From NCBI GenBank assembly GCA_035511075.1, contig DATKFW010000131.1:62001-126000 (forward strand): a DNA stretch of 64,000 nt, written 5' to 3'. The DNA is from DATAUD01 sp035511075 (lineage in GTDB: Bacteria > Verrucomicrobiota > Verrucomicrobiia > Limisphaerales > Palsa-1400). The notes beneath the pieces were generated by a model. The model was not told the DNA's origin and did no database searches. It saw only the letters and a list, made by a program, of their open reading frames with translations. Position numbers and translations under genes: made by a program. Shown piece after piece: positions 51,250 to 59,401 of this stretch (its first letter is position 1; every line of letters starts with the position of its first letter).

Positions 51250-51483
51250 ATGACACAAGCGATCGAAGCGTTTTTTGACGGCAAAGTTTTTCGACCGGAA
51301 ACGCCGGTGAACCTACAGCCGAATTGCAAGGTTCATCTGGTTGTCAGCACTTCCGGCGAAGAAAAGAAAGCGGACGGCAAGTCGCTTTTGCGGGCCCTCG
51401 CAACGATGAACCTGGAAGGGCCGACGGATTGGTCGGAACATTTTGAAGACTATTTGAACGGGACCCGAAAATCAGAGCGATGA
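51250..51483 (+). CDS. AF2212/DUF104-like antitoxin within the nuo operon
   Basis: A 77-residue protein beginning MTQAIEAFFDGKVFRPETPV and continuing NLQPNCKVHLVVST. This opening (A.FDGKVFRPE.P..L..) is that of the AF2212/DUF104 antitoxin family paired with PIN toxins. It sits between nuoC and nuoD in the same direction. Its stop overlaps the ATG of a PIN stump. It is not a complex I subunit. Confidence 0.7.
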   Translation: MTQAIEAFFDGKVFRPETPVNLQPNCKVHLVVSTSGEEKKADGKSLLRALATMNLEGPTDWSEHFEDYLNGTRKSER

Positions 51484-51533
51484 AACAACTCTTTTTAGAC
51501 TCAGCCTATTTGATTGCGCTGACTGAAAATTAA
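51480..51533 (+). pseudogene. 17-codon stump of a PIN toxin
   Basis: The frame reads MKQLFLDSAYLIALTEN and then TAA. The segment LFLDSAYLIAL is the first strand and helix of a PIN domain, with the catalytic Asp. The frame ends two bases before the nuoD ATG at 51535. Everything after the first helix is absent, so the toxin is dead. The overlap with the antitoxin stop is ATGA, the normal arrangement of an intact pair. Confidence 0.65.
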
Positions 51534-51534
51534 C

Positions 51535-52806
51535 ATGCCAGAAACTCAGGACATTCAGGTTCGTGATTCCGCGGCCCGCGCGGCGGATGCGGCGGGGGAG
51601 TTGCAGGACATTCACGGGGAAAAAATGATCCTCAACATGGGGCCTTCCCATCCCGCCACTCATGGCGTGCTCAGGATCGTGCTGGAACTGGACGGGGAAA
51701 TCATCACCAAGGCGACTCCGGACATCGGCTACCTCCATCGGGGCGACGAAAAGATCGCCGAGAACATGACCTACAACCAGTTCATCCCGTACACGGACCG
51801 GCTGGATTACCTGGCGCCCCTGGCCAACAACGTGGCGTATGCGATGGCGGTGGAGAAATTGCTCGGCATCGAAACGGCGCTGCCGCCACGGTGCCAATAC
51901 ATCCGGGTGATCTGCTGCGAACTGGCGAGGCTTTCGGCGCATTTGCTCGGGCTGGGGTCCATGGCGATGGACGTGGGAGCGTTGACGGTTTTCCTGTTCA
52001 CCTTTACCGAGCGGGAGAAGATTTACAACCTGATCGAGTCGCTGACCGGCGCGCGCTTCACGACCAGTTACACGCGCATCGGGGGATTGGCGCGCGACCT
52101 GCCTCCCGGATGGGTCGCCCAATGCCGCAAGTTTCTGGGGGAAGTGGTGCGCAACATCGATGAAACTGAAAAGCTGCTTACGAGGAACAAGATTTTTGTC
52201 GATCGCAACCGCGACATCGGGATCATCCCGCGCGAGGTGGCCATTGATTACGGTTTGAGCGGCCCGAACCTCCGCGGGAGCGGGATGGAGTTCGACTTGC
52301 GGAAGGCGCATCCCTACCTGGTCTATGACCAGTTGGAATTTGAAATCCCCGTCGGTTCGGTGGGGGATTGCTACGACCGGTATCTGGTGCGGATCGAAGA
52401 GATGCGGCAGAGCGTGCGCATTTTGGCGCAATGCCTGGACAAGATCCCGGGCGGCCCCGACAACACGGCCAAGGAACCGATCGACGTGGCCAACGGAAAA
52501 ATCACGCTGCCCTCCAAATTTAAAGTGTTGACGAGCATGGAGGAATTGATCCATCAATTCATCCTGGTGACCGAGGGCGTAAACGCGCCGCCGGGGGAAG
52601 TTTATTTCAGCGCGGAGAATCCGAAAGGCGAGCTGGGCTTTTACATCAACAGCAAAGGCGGCGGGACGCCCAACCGGCTGAAAATCCGGGCGCCGTCGTT
52701 TGTTAGTCTGAGCATCCTGTCGCATTTGTTGCCGGGGCACATGATGAGCGACACGGTGGCGATATTCGGTTCGCTGGATTTCGTCATGGGCGAGTGTGAC
52801 CGTTAA
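51535..52806 (+). CDS. nuoD: NADH-quinone oxidoreductase subunit D
   Basis: A 423-residue NuoD (49-kDa) subunit. It has MILNMGPSHPATHGVLRIVL, DIGYLHRGDEKIAENMTYNQ, and PGEVYFSAENPKGELGFYIN followed by KGGGTPNRLKIRAPSF. It forms the quinone-binding site with NuoB. The N-terminus has a short Ala-rich tail before the conserved start. Only one base separates its ATG from the PIN stump stop. Confidence 0.96.
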   Translation: MPETQDIQVRDSAARAADAAGELQDIHGEKMILNMGPSHPATHGVLRIVLELDGEIITKATPDIGYLHRGDEKIAENMTYNQFIPYTDRLDYLAPLANNVAYAMAVEKLLGIETALPPRCQYIRVICCELARLSAHLLGLGSMAMDVGALTVFLFTFTEREKIYNLIESLTGARFTTSYTRIGGLARDLPPGWVAQCRKFLGEVVRNIDETEKLLTRNKIFVDRNRDIGIIPREVAIDYGLSGPNLRGSGMEFDLRKAHPYLVYDQLEFEIPVGSVGDCYDRYLVRIEEMRQSVRILAQCLDKIPGGPDNTAKEPIDVANGKITLPSKFKVLTSMEELIHQFILVTEGVNAPPGEVYFSAENPKGELGFYINSKGGGTPNRLKIRAPSFVSLSILSHLLPGHMMSDTVAIFGSLDFVMGECDR

Positions 52807-52830
52807 GCCGGCCATTAAAGGAAAGGAACT

Positions 52831-53190
52831 ATGAAAAATCATATCGTTTGGTGCGACATTCCTGTCAAAGACATTGACCGCGCGGTGACATTTTACAGCG
52901 CCATCCTCGGCATAAACATCGAAAAACAATCGTGGGAAGGCACGGCAATCGCGGCGTTTGAATCGAAGGACGGGGTCGGCGGATGCCTGTGCGTCACCAA
53001 TGACTCCAAGCCTTCGGCGGAGGGACCGCTGATTTACCTCAATTGTGAAGGCCGTCTCGACGAGGCTGCCGCGACGGTCGTCAAAAACGGCGGGAAAATT
53101 TTAAAGGCCAAACATCAAATCGGGCCGTATGGATTTCGCGCGGTGGTATTGGACAGCGAAGGCAATCGCATAGCGCTGCACTCGACATGA
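52831..53190 (+). CDS. VOC-family (glyoxalase/bleomycin-resistance-like) protein
   Basis: A 119-residue VOC protein. The first half reads IVWCDIPVKDIDRAVTFYSA and ILGINI; the second half ends FRAVVLDSEGNRIALHST. These are the paired beta-alpha-beta units of vicinal-oxygen-chelate proteins. Metal-binding residues cannot be placed with certainty. It lies between nuoD and nuoE, 24 bases after nuoD, and overlaps nuoE in an ATGA. It is probably cotranscribed with complex I; a link to its function is unknown. Confidence 0.85.
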   Translation: MKNHIVWCDIPVKDIDRAVTFYSAILGINIEKQSWEGTAIAAFESKDGVGGCLCVTNDSKPSAEGPLIYLNCEGRLDEAAATVVKNGGKILKAKHQIGPYGFRAVVLDSEGNRIALHST

Positions 53191-53675
53191 GTTTTTCAAT
53201 TCCAAAGACTGTCGAGTCGGAGATCGACGAGTTGATCACGCATTATCCGGCCAAGCGCAGCGCGTCGCTGATGGTGTTGCATGCGATTCAGGAGCATTTG
53301 GGATGGATTTCGCAGGAGGCTATTGAATGGACGGCCGGGAAACTGGAATTGCAGCCGATCAACATTTACGAGATGGTCACGTTCTACCCGATGTTCCGCC
53401 AGGAGAAAAGCGGCCGATACCAGATCAAGATTTGCAGAACATTAAGCTGCGCGCTGGGCGGCAGCCATGAATTGCGGGAACATATTTGCAGGAAGCTTGG
53501 CCTGGACGTCGCGGGGCATGGCCCCCAGACCACGCCGGACGGCCGATTCACGGTCGAATTTGTCGAATGCCTGGCCAGTTGCGGGACGCCGCCGGTGGTG
53601 ATGGTCAATGACGATTTTTATGAAGGGGTCACCAACCAAAAGGCCGACGAAATCATGGCGAATTGCAAACAATGA
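53187..53675 (+). CDS. nuoE: NADH-quinone oxidoreductase subunit E
   Basis: A 162-residue thioredoxin-like 2Fe-2S subunit. Its helical head (SASLMVLHAIQEHLGWISQE) precedes the cluster ligands in IKICRTLSCALGGSHE and VECLASCGTPPVVMVN. It binds the N1a cluster of the NADH-oxidising arm. Its start overlaps the VOC gene by 4 bases. A reverse-strand tRNA gene lies just after it. Confidence 0.95.
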   Translation: MSFSIPKTVESEIDELITHYPAKRSASLMVLHAIQEHLGWISQEAIEWTAGKLELQPINIYEMVTFYPMFRQEKSGRYQIKICRTLSCALGGSHELREHICRKLGLDVAGHGPQTTPDGRFTVEFVECLASCGTPPVVMVNDDFYEGVTNQKADEIMANCKQ

Positions 53676-53701
53676 AAAACAACCCGGCCCCCAATGCGAA
53701 T

Positions 53702-53775
53702 TGGCTGCCCGACATGGATTTGAACCATGACAAACAGATCCAGAGTCTGCTGTGCTACCGTTACACCATCGGGCA
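53702..53775 (-). tRNA. tRNA-Gln (anticodon CTG)
   Basis: On the minus strand a full cloverleaf can be drawn. The acceptor stem is TGCCCGA paired with TCGGGCA. The D arm contains GGTGTAACGGTAGCAC. The anticodon arm has stem GCAGA/TCTGT with loop CTCTGGA, giving anticodon CTG. The T arm is CATGG-TTCAAAT-CCATG. The genome encodes GCCA at the 3-prime end, so the CCA is templated. It lies in the 146-base gap between nuoE and nuoF, opposite to the direction of the operon. Confidence 0.93.
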
Positions 53776-53821
53776 AGCGCGCGTTTGGAGAATGTAAAGA
53801 GTTTGACGCCGGAGTCAAGAT

Positions 53822-55252
53822 ATGCCGCAACAATATCGGCTCATATTGAAAAACATTGATCGGCCCGGTTACACGACGGACCTGGATTGCTATCTGCGCA
53901 ATGGGGGCTATGAAGTGCTGAAAAAGGCCCTTGCCATCGCCCCCAAAGACCAGCCGGATGGCAAAACCGTCTCCGCGCAGGAGCAAATCCGCGACGAGGT
54001 GAAAATCTCCGGATTGCGCGGACGGGGCGGCGCGGGATTTTCGTGCGGATTGAAGTGGTCGTTCGTCGATCGCAAGAGCGGCAAGCCGATCTACCTGATT
54101 TGCAACGCGGACGAATCGGAACCGGGCACGTTCAAGGACCGCCAGATCATGTACAAGGACCCGCACCAGTTGCTCGAAGGCATGATTATCTCGTGCTTCG
54201 CCAACGACGTTCACCTGGCCTATATCTATATCCGGGGTGAAATGACCGACGGGGCGCGGCTGTTGAATCGAGCCTTGACGGAGGCGCGGGCCAGGAATTT
54301 TCTTGGGAAAAACATACTGGGCAGTGGTTTCGATCTGGAGATTCACGTTCATCGCGGCGCCGGGGCCTACATTTGCGGCGAGGAAACGGGCCTGATCGAA
54401 TCGTTGGAGGGAAAACGCCCGTATCCGCGCATCAAACCGCCGTATTTTCCAGCGGTCCTGGGTCTTTACATGTGCCCAACGATTGTCAACAACGTGGAAA
54501 CGCTGGCCGCCGTCAAACATGTCATGCAAATGGGCGCCGCGGAATATGCCAAGCTTGGCACGCCCAATAACACGGGCACGCGCATTGTCAGCGTCAGCGG
54601 GCACGTCAAAAGGCCGGGCTATTTCGAGGTCGAGGTCGGCAAGGCGACGCTGGGAGAAATGATTTTTCACGAGAATTTCGGCGGCGGCCTGCGGGACGGC
54701 CGGAAACTCAAGGCGGTGATCCCGGGAGGATCGTCGGCCAAGGTGTTCAAGGCGGGCGAGAAAATCAAAATGAAACGAAAGGGGCCGGACGGCCAAATGA
54801 CAGCCGTCGAGGTCGATATGCTGGATCTGCCTTACGATTTTGATTCGCTTCAACAAGCGGGAAGCATGTCCGGGTCGGGCGCGATCATTGTCATGGATGA
54901 CACGACGGATATCGTGGCGGCCCTGGCGAACATCGCGGATTTTTACTCGCATGAAAGCTGCGGCCAATGCACGCCGTGCCGGGAAGGCTCGTTGTGGCTG
55001 GCCAAGGCGCTCCACCGGCTGGGCAACGGGCAGGGCCGGAAGCGGGACGCCGACTACCTGTTGAACATCGCGCAAAATATCCAGGGGCGGACGATTTGCG
55101 CATTTGGGGAGGCGTGCGCGTGGCCGGTGTTGAGTTTTGTCAACAAGTTCCGGGACGAGTTCGAAGCGCGGGGCGCGGCCGACGAGGCCAGGAACGCGAC
55201 TGCCGGCCCGTCGCCGGGGTTGAAAATCGCCGCCAGTCCGGCAAGCTCTTAA
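53822..55252 (+). CDS. nuoF: NADH-quinone oxidoreductase subunit F
   Basis: A 476-residue flavoprotein subunit. The NADH/FMN sites are GLRGRGGAGFSCGLKWSFV and CNADESEPGTFKDRQIM, and YICGEETGLIESLEGKRPYP follows. The N3 4Fe-4S ligands are in ESCGQCTPCREGSLWLAK plus a later Cys in TICAFGEACAWPV. It oxidises NADH and passes electrons to NuoE and NuoG. It begins 46 bases after the tRNA. Confidence 0.96.
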   Translation: MPQQYRLILKNIDRPGYTTDLDCYLRNGGYEVLKKALAIAPKDQPDGKTVSAQEQIRDEVKISGLRGRGGAGFSCGLKWSFVDRKSGKPIYLICNADESEPGTFKDRQIMYKDPHQLLEGMIISCFANDVHLAYIYIRGEMTDGARLLNRALTEARARNFLGKNILGSGFDLEIHVHRGAGAYICGEETGLIESLEGKRPYPRIKPPYFPAVLGLYMCPTIVNNVETLAAVKHVMQMGAAEYAKLGTPNNTGTRIVSVSGHVKRPGYFEVEVGKATLGEMIFHENFGGGLRDGRKLKAVIPGGSSAKVFKAGEKIKMKRKGPDGQMTAVEVDMLDLPYDFDSLQQAGSMSGSGAIIVMDDTTDIVAALANIADFYSHESCGQCTPCREGSLWLAKALHRLGNGQGRKRDADYLLNIAQNIQGRTICAFGEACAWPVLSFVNKFRDEFEARGAADEARNATAGPSPGLKIAASPASS

Positions 55253-55293
55253 GAAGGTCGATGCAAACCACAACGATTTAAAGAAGCCGGGAT

Positions 55294-57018
55294 ATGCCAA
55301 ACGAGACAACTACCGCTCAAAAACCGGCGCCGCCTGCCGCGGAGACCCTCAAGGTCAAGGTGGATGGGCGCGAGATCGATGTGCCCAAAATGACGCCGGA
55401 TTGGCAGGGCAAATTGCAGCAGACCTCGATGTTGCAAGCGTGCGCCCTGGCGGGAATCGATGTGCCGCATTATTGCTATCATCCCAAGCTGGCCGTCGTC
55501 GGCAATTGCCGGATGTGCCTGGTGGAATTCGGCACCCCGGCAATCGGCCCGGACCGCAAGCCGGTGCTCAATGCCGATGGCACACCCAAGATCGCCCGCT
55601 CCGTGCTGCCCTATGAACCGTCCACGCCCCGCGGCGCCATCTCGTGCGCGACCCCTGTTTCTGCCGGGATGGAGATTTATCCTGGGTCCGCGGCAACCAA
55701 ACAGATGCGCGAAGCGGTGCTGGAATCCCTCCTCATCAATCATCCGTTGGATTGCCCGATTTGCGACCAGGCCGGCGAATGCAAGCTCCAGGAATATTCC
55801 GTGGACTACGGAAAATCGGCCAGCCGGTTTGCCGAGGAAAAGGTGCACAAACCCAAACACGTGGAACTGGGTCCGCGCATCGTCCTGGATGATGAGCGCT
55901 GCATTCTCTGCTCGCGGTGCATCCGTTTCACCCGAGACATCGCGGGGGACGACGCGCTGGGATTTGTCGATCGCGGGAGTCACAGCACGTTGACGCGATA
56001 CCCGGGAAAAATGTTCGACAACAATTACACGCTCAACACCGTGGACATCTGTCCTGTGGGAGCTTTGACCTCGAAGGATTTTCGATTTCAGATGCGCGTC
56101 TGGTTTCTCAAGGAGACCAAGAGCATTTGCACCAGTTGCGGCACCGGGTGCAACATCGTCATGGGCTCGCGCGAGGACAAGGTGTATCGCTTCGAGCCGC
56201 GGGAAAACAACGCCGTCAACTCCTGCTGGATGTGCGACCACGGCCGGCTCAATTACAAATGGATCAATGCCCCGGAACGCCTGAGGCTCGTTGAAGGCTC
56301 AAAAGTCACGGTGACAGATCCCCTGGCGGCGTGGCCGCAAAGCCTCGCGGAAATCACCGCGATTCTGGGCCGGGCGCCCGCCGGTTCGGTCGCCATCATC
56401 GCCTCCGCGCGCCAGACCAATGAGGAGCTTTACCTCTTGAAGAAACTGGCGGATAAACTTGGGGCATTGACCGATTCGGTCCCGCGCAGCGGCCAGAGTG
56501 ACAAACTGCTTTTGAACGCCGACCGCAATCCGAACAGCACCGGCGCAATGCTCATCGGCATTTCTGCCGCGCCAATGGGGTCGAACCTGCCCAGGATCGC
56601 GGGGGGCATCGCCACAGGCGGAATCAAGACGCTGATCGTCTTTGGAGAAGATGTCACCAACGCCGGGTTGGACGCCCATTTGCTGGCCAAACTGGATTTG
56701 CTGGTTGTCAGCGATATTTTGCCCAACAAGACCACTGCGCTGGCGCATTATCTGTTGCCTGGATGCGCCCACGCGGAGAAGCGCGGCAGCTTCGTCAATG
56801 TCAAGGGTCGCGTGCAGCGGTTCATGCAGAACATTCAGCCCAAAGGCAACGCGCGGCCAGAATGGGAATTTTTGCACGAATTGACACAGGGGGTGACCGG
56901 ACAGAACGGCTATCGGAGCATCGAGGGCTTGTTCAATCAGATGGCGACGGAAGTGCCGGCGTTCAGGGGGTTGACGTGGGCGGGCCTGGGCGATTTGGGT
57001 GTGACGGTGGCGATTTGA
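55294..57018 (+). CDS. nuoG: NADH-quinone oxidoreductase subunit G
   Basis: A 574-residue iron-sulphur subunit. The N-terminal 2Fe-2S domain has HYCYHPKLAVVGNCRMCLVE, with an insert before LQACALAGID. Next comes LDCPICDQAGECKLQEYSVD, then the 4Fe-4S segment CILCSRCIRFTRDIAGDDAL and VDICPVGALTSKDF. The molybdopterin-like domain starts with CTSCGTGCNIVMGSREDKV. It is shorter than E. coli NuoG (908), as in many non-enteric bacteria, because the C-terminal domain is reduced. Confidence 0.94.
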   Translation: MPNETTTAQKPAPPAAETLKVKVDGREIDVPKMTPDWQGKLQQTSMLQACALAGIDVPHYCYHPKLAVVGNCRMCLVEFGTPAIGPDRKPVLNADGTPKIARSVLPYEPSTPRGAISCATPVSAGMEIYPGSAATKQMREAVLESLLINHPLDCPICDQAGECKLQEYSVDYGKSASRFAEEKVHKPKHVELGPRIVLDDERCILCSRCIRFTRDIAGDDALGFVDRGSHSTLTRYPGKMFDNNYTLNTVDICPVGALTSKDFRFQMRVWFLKETKSICTSCGTGCNIVMGSREDKVYRFEPRENNAVNSCWMCDHGRLNYKWINAPERLRLVEGSKVTVTDPLAAWPQSLAEITAILGRAPAGSVAIIASARQTNEELYLLKKLADKLGALTDSVPRSGQSDKLLLNADRNPNSTGAMLIGISAAPMGSNLPRIAGGIATGGIKTLIVFGEDVTNAGLDAHLLAKLDLLVVSDILPNKTTALAHYLLPGCAHAEKRGSFVNVKGRVQRFMQNIQPKGNARPEWEFLHELTQGVTGQNGYRSIEGLFNQMATEVPAFRGLTWAGLGDLGVTVAI

Positions 57019-57035
57019 TTTTTTTTCCAAACGGC

Positions 57036-58082
57036 ATGATGAATTGGTTTCACAATCTTGATCCAACGGCGCAATTTGTCCTCTTTAGCGCCCTGAAGAT
57101 CTTCTGCGTTTTCGCCCTGGTCATGATGTCGGTGGCTTACTCGGTGCTCGTGGAGCGGAAGGTCGCCGCGTTCATCCAGGACCGTCTGGGACCAAACCGC
57201 GTGGGGCCCTTTGGACTCTGGCAGCCGCTGGCCGACGGCGTCAAAGCGTTTCTCAAGGAGGATTTTACGCCGGGGCACGTGCGCAAGACCTATTTTTGGC
57301 TGGCGCCCATGATCACGATGATACCGGCGCTGCTGGTTCTGGCGGTGATTCCTTTCGGATCGCAACTGGGCGCGCAAAAGATGGTGATTGCGGACCTCAA
57401 CGTCGGCATACTTTATACCTTCGGAATTATTTCGCTGGGCGTCTATGGGATCGTGCTGGCGGGTTACGCCTCCAATTCCAAGTACCCTTTTCTGGGCGGG
57501 ATCCGGTCCAGCGCGCAAATGATTTCGTATGAAATTGCGATGGGGATGTCGGTCATTCCCGTTTTTCTCATCGTGGGAGACTTGAACCTCGGCCAGGTGA
57601 TCGCGCACCAGGCCCAGCATGGCTGGTTGGTAATTTACTCTCCACTGTCTTTCATCATTTTCCTGATTGCGGCCTTTGCCGAAACCAACCGGATGCCCTT
57701 CGACCTGCCGGAATCGGAGCAGGAGTTGGTGGGCGGGTATAATACGGAATACAGTTCGATGAAATTCGCGCTTTTCTTCATGGGGGAATACGCCAACATG
57801 ATCGCGGCCTCGGCCATGATGGTAACGTTGTTCCTGGGCGGCTGGACGCTGCCCTTTGCCGGGTTGGACAAACCGGCGGGCAATTCCATCGCCATCGGAG
57901 TGATCCAAATTGCCATTTTCCTGGTGAAGGTGGGAATATTGATGGGAGTGTTTATCTGGGTGCGGTGGATGTGGCCGCGCTTCCGGTATGATCAGTTGAT
58001 GGATTTGGGCTGGCGCCGCTTTTTGCCGCTGGCGCTGGTCAATATTATCGCTACAGCCATCTGGCTTTGGCTCTGGAAATGA
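57036..58082 (+). CDS. nuoH: NADH-quinone oxidoreductase subunit H
   Basis: A 348-residue membrane subunit. LVERKVAAFIQDRLGPNRVG, PFGLWQPLADGVKAFLKEDF and FAETNRMPFDLPESEQELVG followed by GYNTEYSSMKFALFF are diagnostic. It forms the quinone tunnel mouth. ATG 57036 is followed immediately by a second ATG at 57039; either could be used. The longer frame to 56763 overlaps nuoG and is not real. Confidence 0.95.
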   Translation: MMNWFHNLDPTAQFVLFSALKIFCVFALVMMSVAYSVLVERKVAAFIQDRLGPNRVGPFGLWQPLADGVKAFLKEDFTPGHVRKTYFWLAPMITMIPALLVLAVIPFGSQLGAQKMVIADLNVGILYTFGIISLGVYGIVLAGYASNSKYPFLGGIRSSAQMISYEIAMGMSVIPVFLIVGDLNLGQVIAHQAQHGWLVIYSPLSFIIFLIAAFAETNRMPFDLPESEQELVGGYNTEYSSMKFALFFMGEYANMIAASAMMVTLFLGGWTLPFAGLDKPAGNSIAIGVIQIAIFLVKVGILMGVFIWVRWMWPRFRYDQLMDLGWRRFLPLALVNIIATAIWLWLWK

Positions 58083-58086
58083 TCAA

Positions 58087-58587
58087 ATGATTGTCAAGCG
58101 AACGAAATTGAATCTCTGGGAACGCCTCTATCTGCCGGCCATCATCGGGGGGTTCCGCGTCACCGTGAGCCACTTTTTCAAAAAGAAAGTCACGATGCAG
58201 TATCCGGAGGAGAAATGGCCCGTGCCGGAGGGCTATCGCGGGGCGCCCTACCTGGTCAAGGACCCGGAGGGACGCGTCAAATGCGTTTCATGCCAGCTTT
58301 GTGAATTCATTTGTCCGCCCAAGGCCATTCGGATCACTCCGCCGGGACCGCGCGGTTCGCCGGAAGCGGGCAACGTGGAAAAGGCGCCGCAGGAATTTCA
58401 TATTGACATGTTGCGCTGCATCTATTGCGGATTCTGCCAGGAAGTGTGCCCCGAGGAGGCGATCTTCCTGATGAAGGATTACTCCCTGACCGGCCTGACG
58501 CGCCAGGAAATGGTCTATAACAAGGCCAAACTGCTGGAATTGGGCGGCGTCCAAAATGACGGGATTTGGAAGTGGAAGCACAAATAG
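58087..58587 (+). CDS. nuoI: NADH-quinone oxidoreductase subunit I
   Basis: A 166-residue subunit carrying two 4Fe-4S motifs, CVSCQLCEFICPPKAIRITP and CIYCGFCQEVCPEEAIFLMK. They hold the N6a and N6b clusters. It lies 4 bases after nuoH. Confidence 0.96.
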   Translation: MIVKRTKLNLWERLYLPAIIGGFRVTVSHFFKKKVTMQYPEEKWPVPEGYRGAPYLVKDPEGRVKCVSCQLCEFICPPKAIRITPPGPRGSPEAGNVEKAPQEFHIDMLRCIYCGFCQEVCPEEAIFLMKDYSLTGLTRQEMVYNKAKLLELGGVQNDGIWKWKHK

Positions 58588-59091
58588 ATGAACCAGTTAT
58601 TCTTTTATGTTTTTGCGGTCTTGACGCTGCTGTGCGGGGCGCTGGTCATCGCCAATCCCATCAGCCGGAGTCCGGTGACGAGCGCGATGTTCCTGGTGTT
58701 GACAATCGTGTCAATGGCCGGCCTGTTCGTGCTTCTGCACGCCTTTTTTTTGGCGGCCGTGCAGGTGCTGGTGTATGCGGGGGCGGTGATGGTGCTTTTT
58801 CTGTTTGTCATCATGCTGCTGGACTTGAAGGAGGAGGAGCAGCGGCGGATCAAGGCCTCGGCGGCGGCGCTGGGCGTGTTGGCGGTGGGGCTGATCGCGG
58901 TGGTGATGATCCTGACGGTCCATCGCTCGCGGCTCGGTTTGAGCCTGGAAAATTCGCTGGTCGAGGGTTCCACGATCGCCCTGGGGCGGGACCTCTTCAC
59001 CCGTTTCGCGCTGCCTTTTGAAATCATTTCGCTGGTGCTGCTGGTGGCGATGATCGGCACGGTTTTGTTGAGCAGGAAGGACCTTAGATGA
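58588..59091 (+). CDS. nuoJ: NADH-quinone oxidoreductase subunit J
   Basis: A 167-residue membrane subunit with five hydrophobic helices. AVQVLVYAGAVMVLFLFVIM followed by LLDL is the conserved third-helix segment of NuoJ. It starts directly after the nuoI stop and overlaps nuoK in an ATGA. Confidence 0.94.
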   Translation: MNQLFFYVFAVLTLLCGALVIANPISRSPVTSAMFLVLTIVSMAGLFVLLHAFFLAAVQVLVYAGAVMVLFLFVIMLLDLKEEEQRRIKASAAALGVLAVGLIAVVMILTVHRSRLGLSLENSLVEGSTIALGRDLFTRFALPFEIISLVLLVAMIGTVLLSRKDLR

Positions 59092-59396
59092 ACCCGGTGG
59101 GACTCCAAGATTACCTGGTCGTCAGCGTGCTGCTCTTTTCTCTCGGGTTGGTCGGCGTGATTATTCGGCGCAACGTCCTGGTCATTTACATGTCCTTGGA
59201 GTTGATGCTCAACGCCGCCAACCTTGCGTTGGTGGCCTTTTCGCGCTTCAACGACAATCTTGACGGCCAGGTGATCGTGTTCTTCATCATCACCGTGGCC
59301 GCTTCTGAAGTGGCAGTGGGCCTGGCGCTAATTGTCGCGCTGTATCGCCGGCGCCAAACCACGCACGTGGAAGACTTGACGACGATGAAGCTATAA
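59088..59396 (+). CDS. nuoK: NADH-quinone oxidoreductase subunit K
   Basis: A 102-residue membrane subunit. NVLVIYMSLELMLNAANLAL and VFFIITVAASEVAVGLALIV contain the two conserved membrane Glu residues of NuoK used in proton translocation. It overlaps nuoJ by 4 bases and is followed 5 bases later by nuoL. Confidence 0.95.
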   Translation: MNPVGLQDYLVVSVLLFSLGLVGVIIRRNVLVIYMSLELMLNAANLALVAFSRFNDNLDGQVIVFFIITVAASEVAVGLALIVALYRRRQTTHVEDLTTMKL

Positions 59397-59401
59397 CCAC
59401 C

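Noticed and set aside
53618..55309. 563-codon minus-strand frame opposite nuoF
   Set aside because: Antisense to nuoF, whose cofactor motifs are unmistakable; high GC makes long antisense frames common here.
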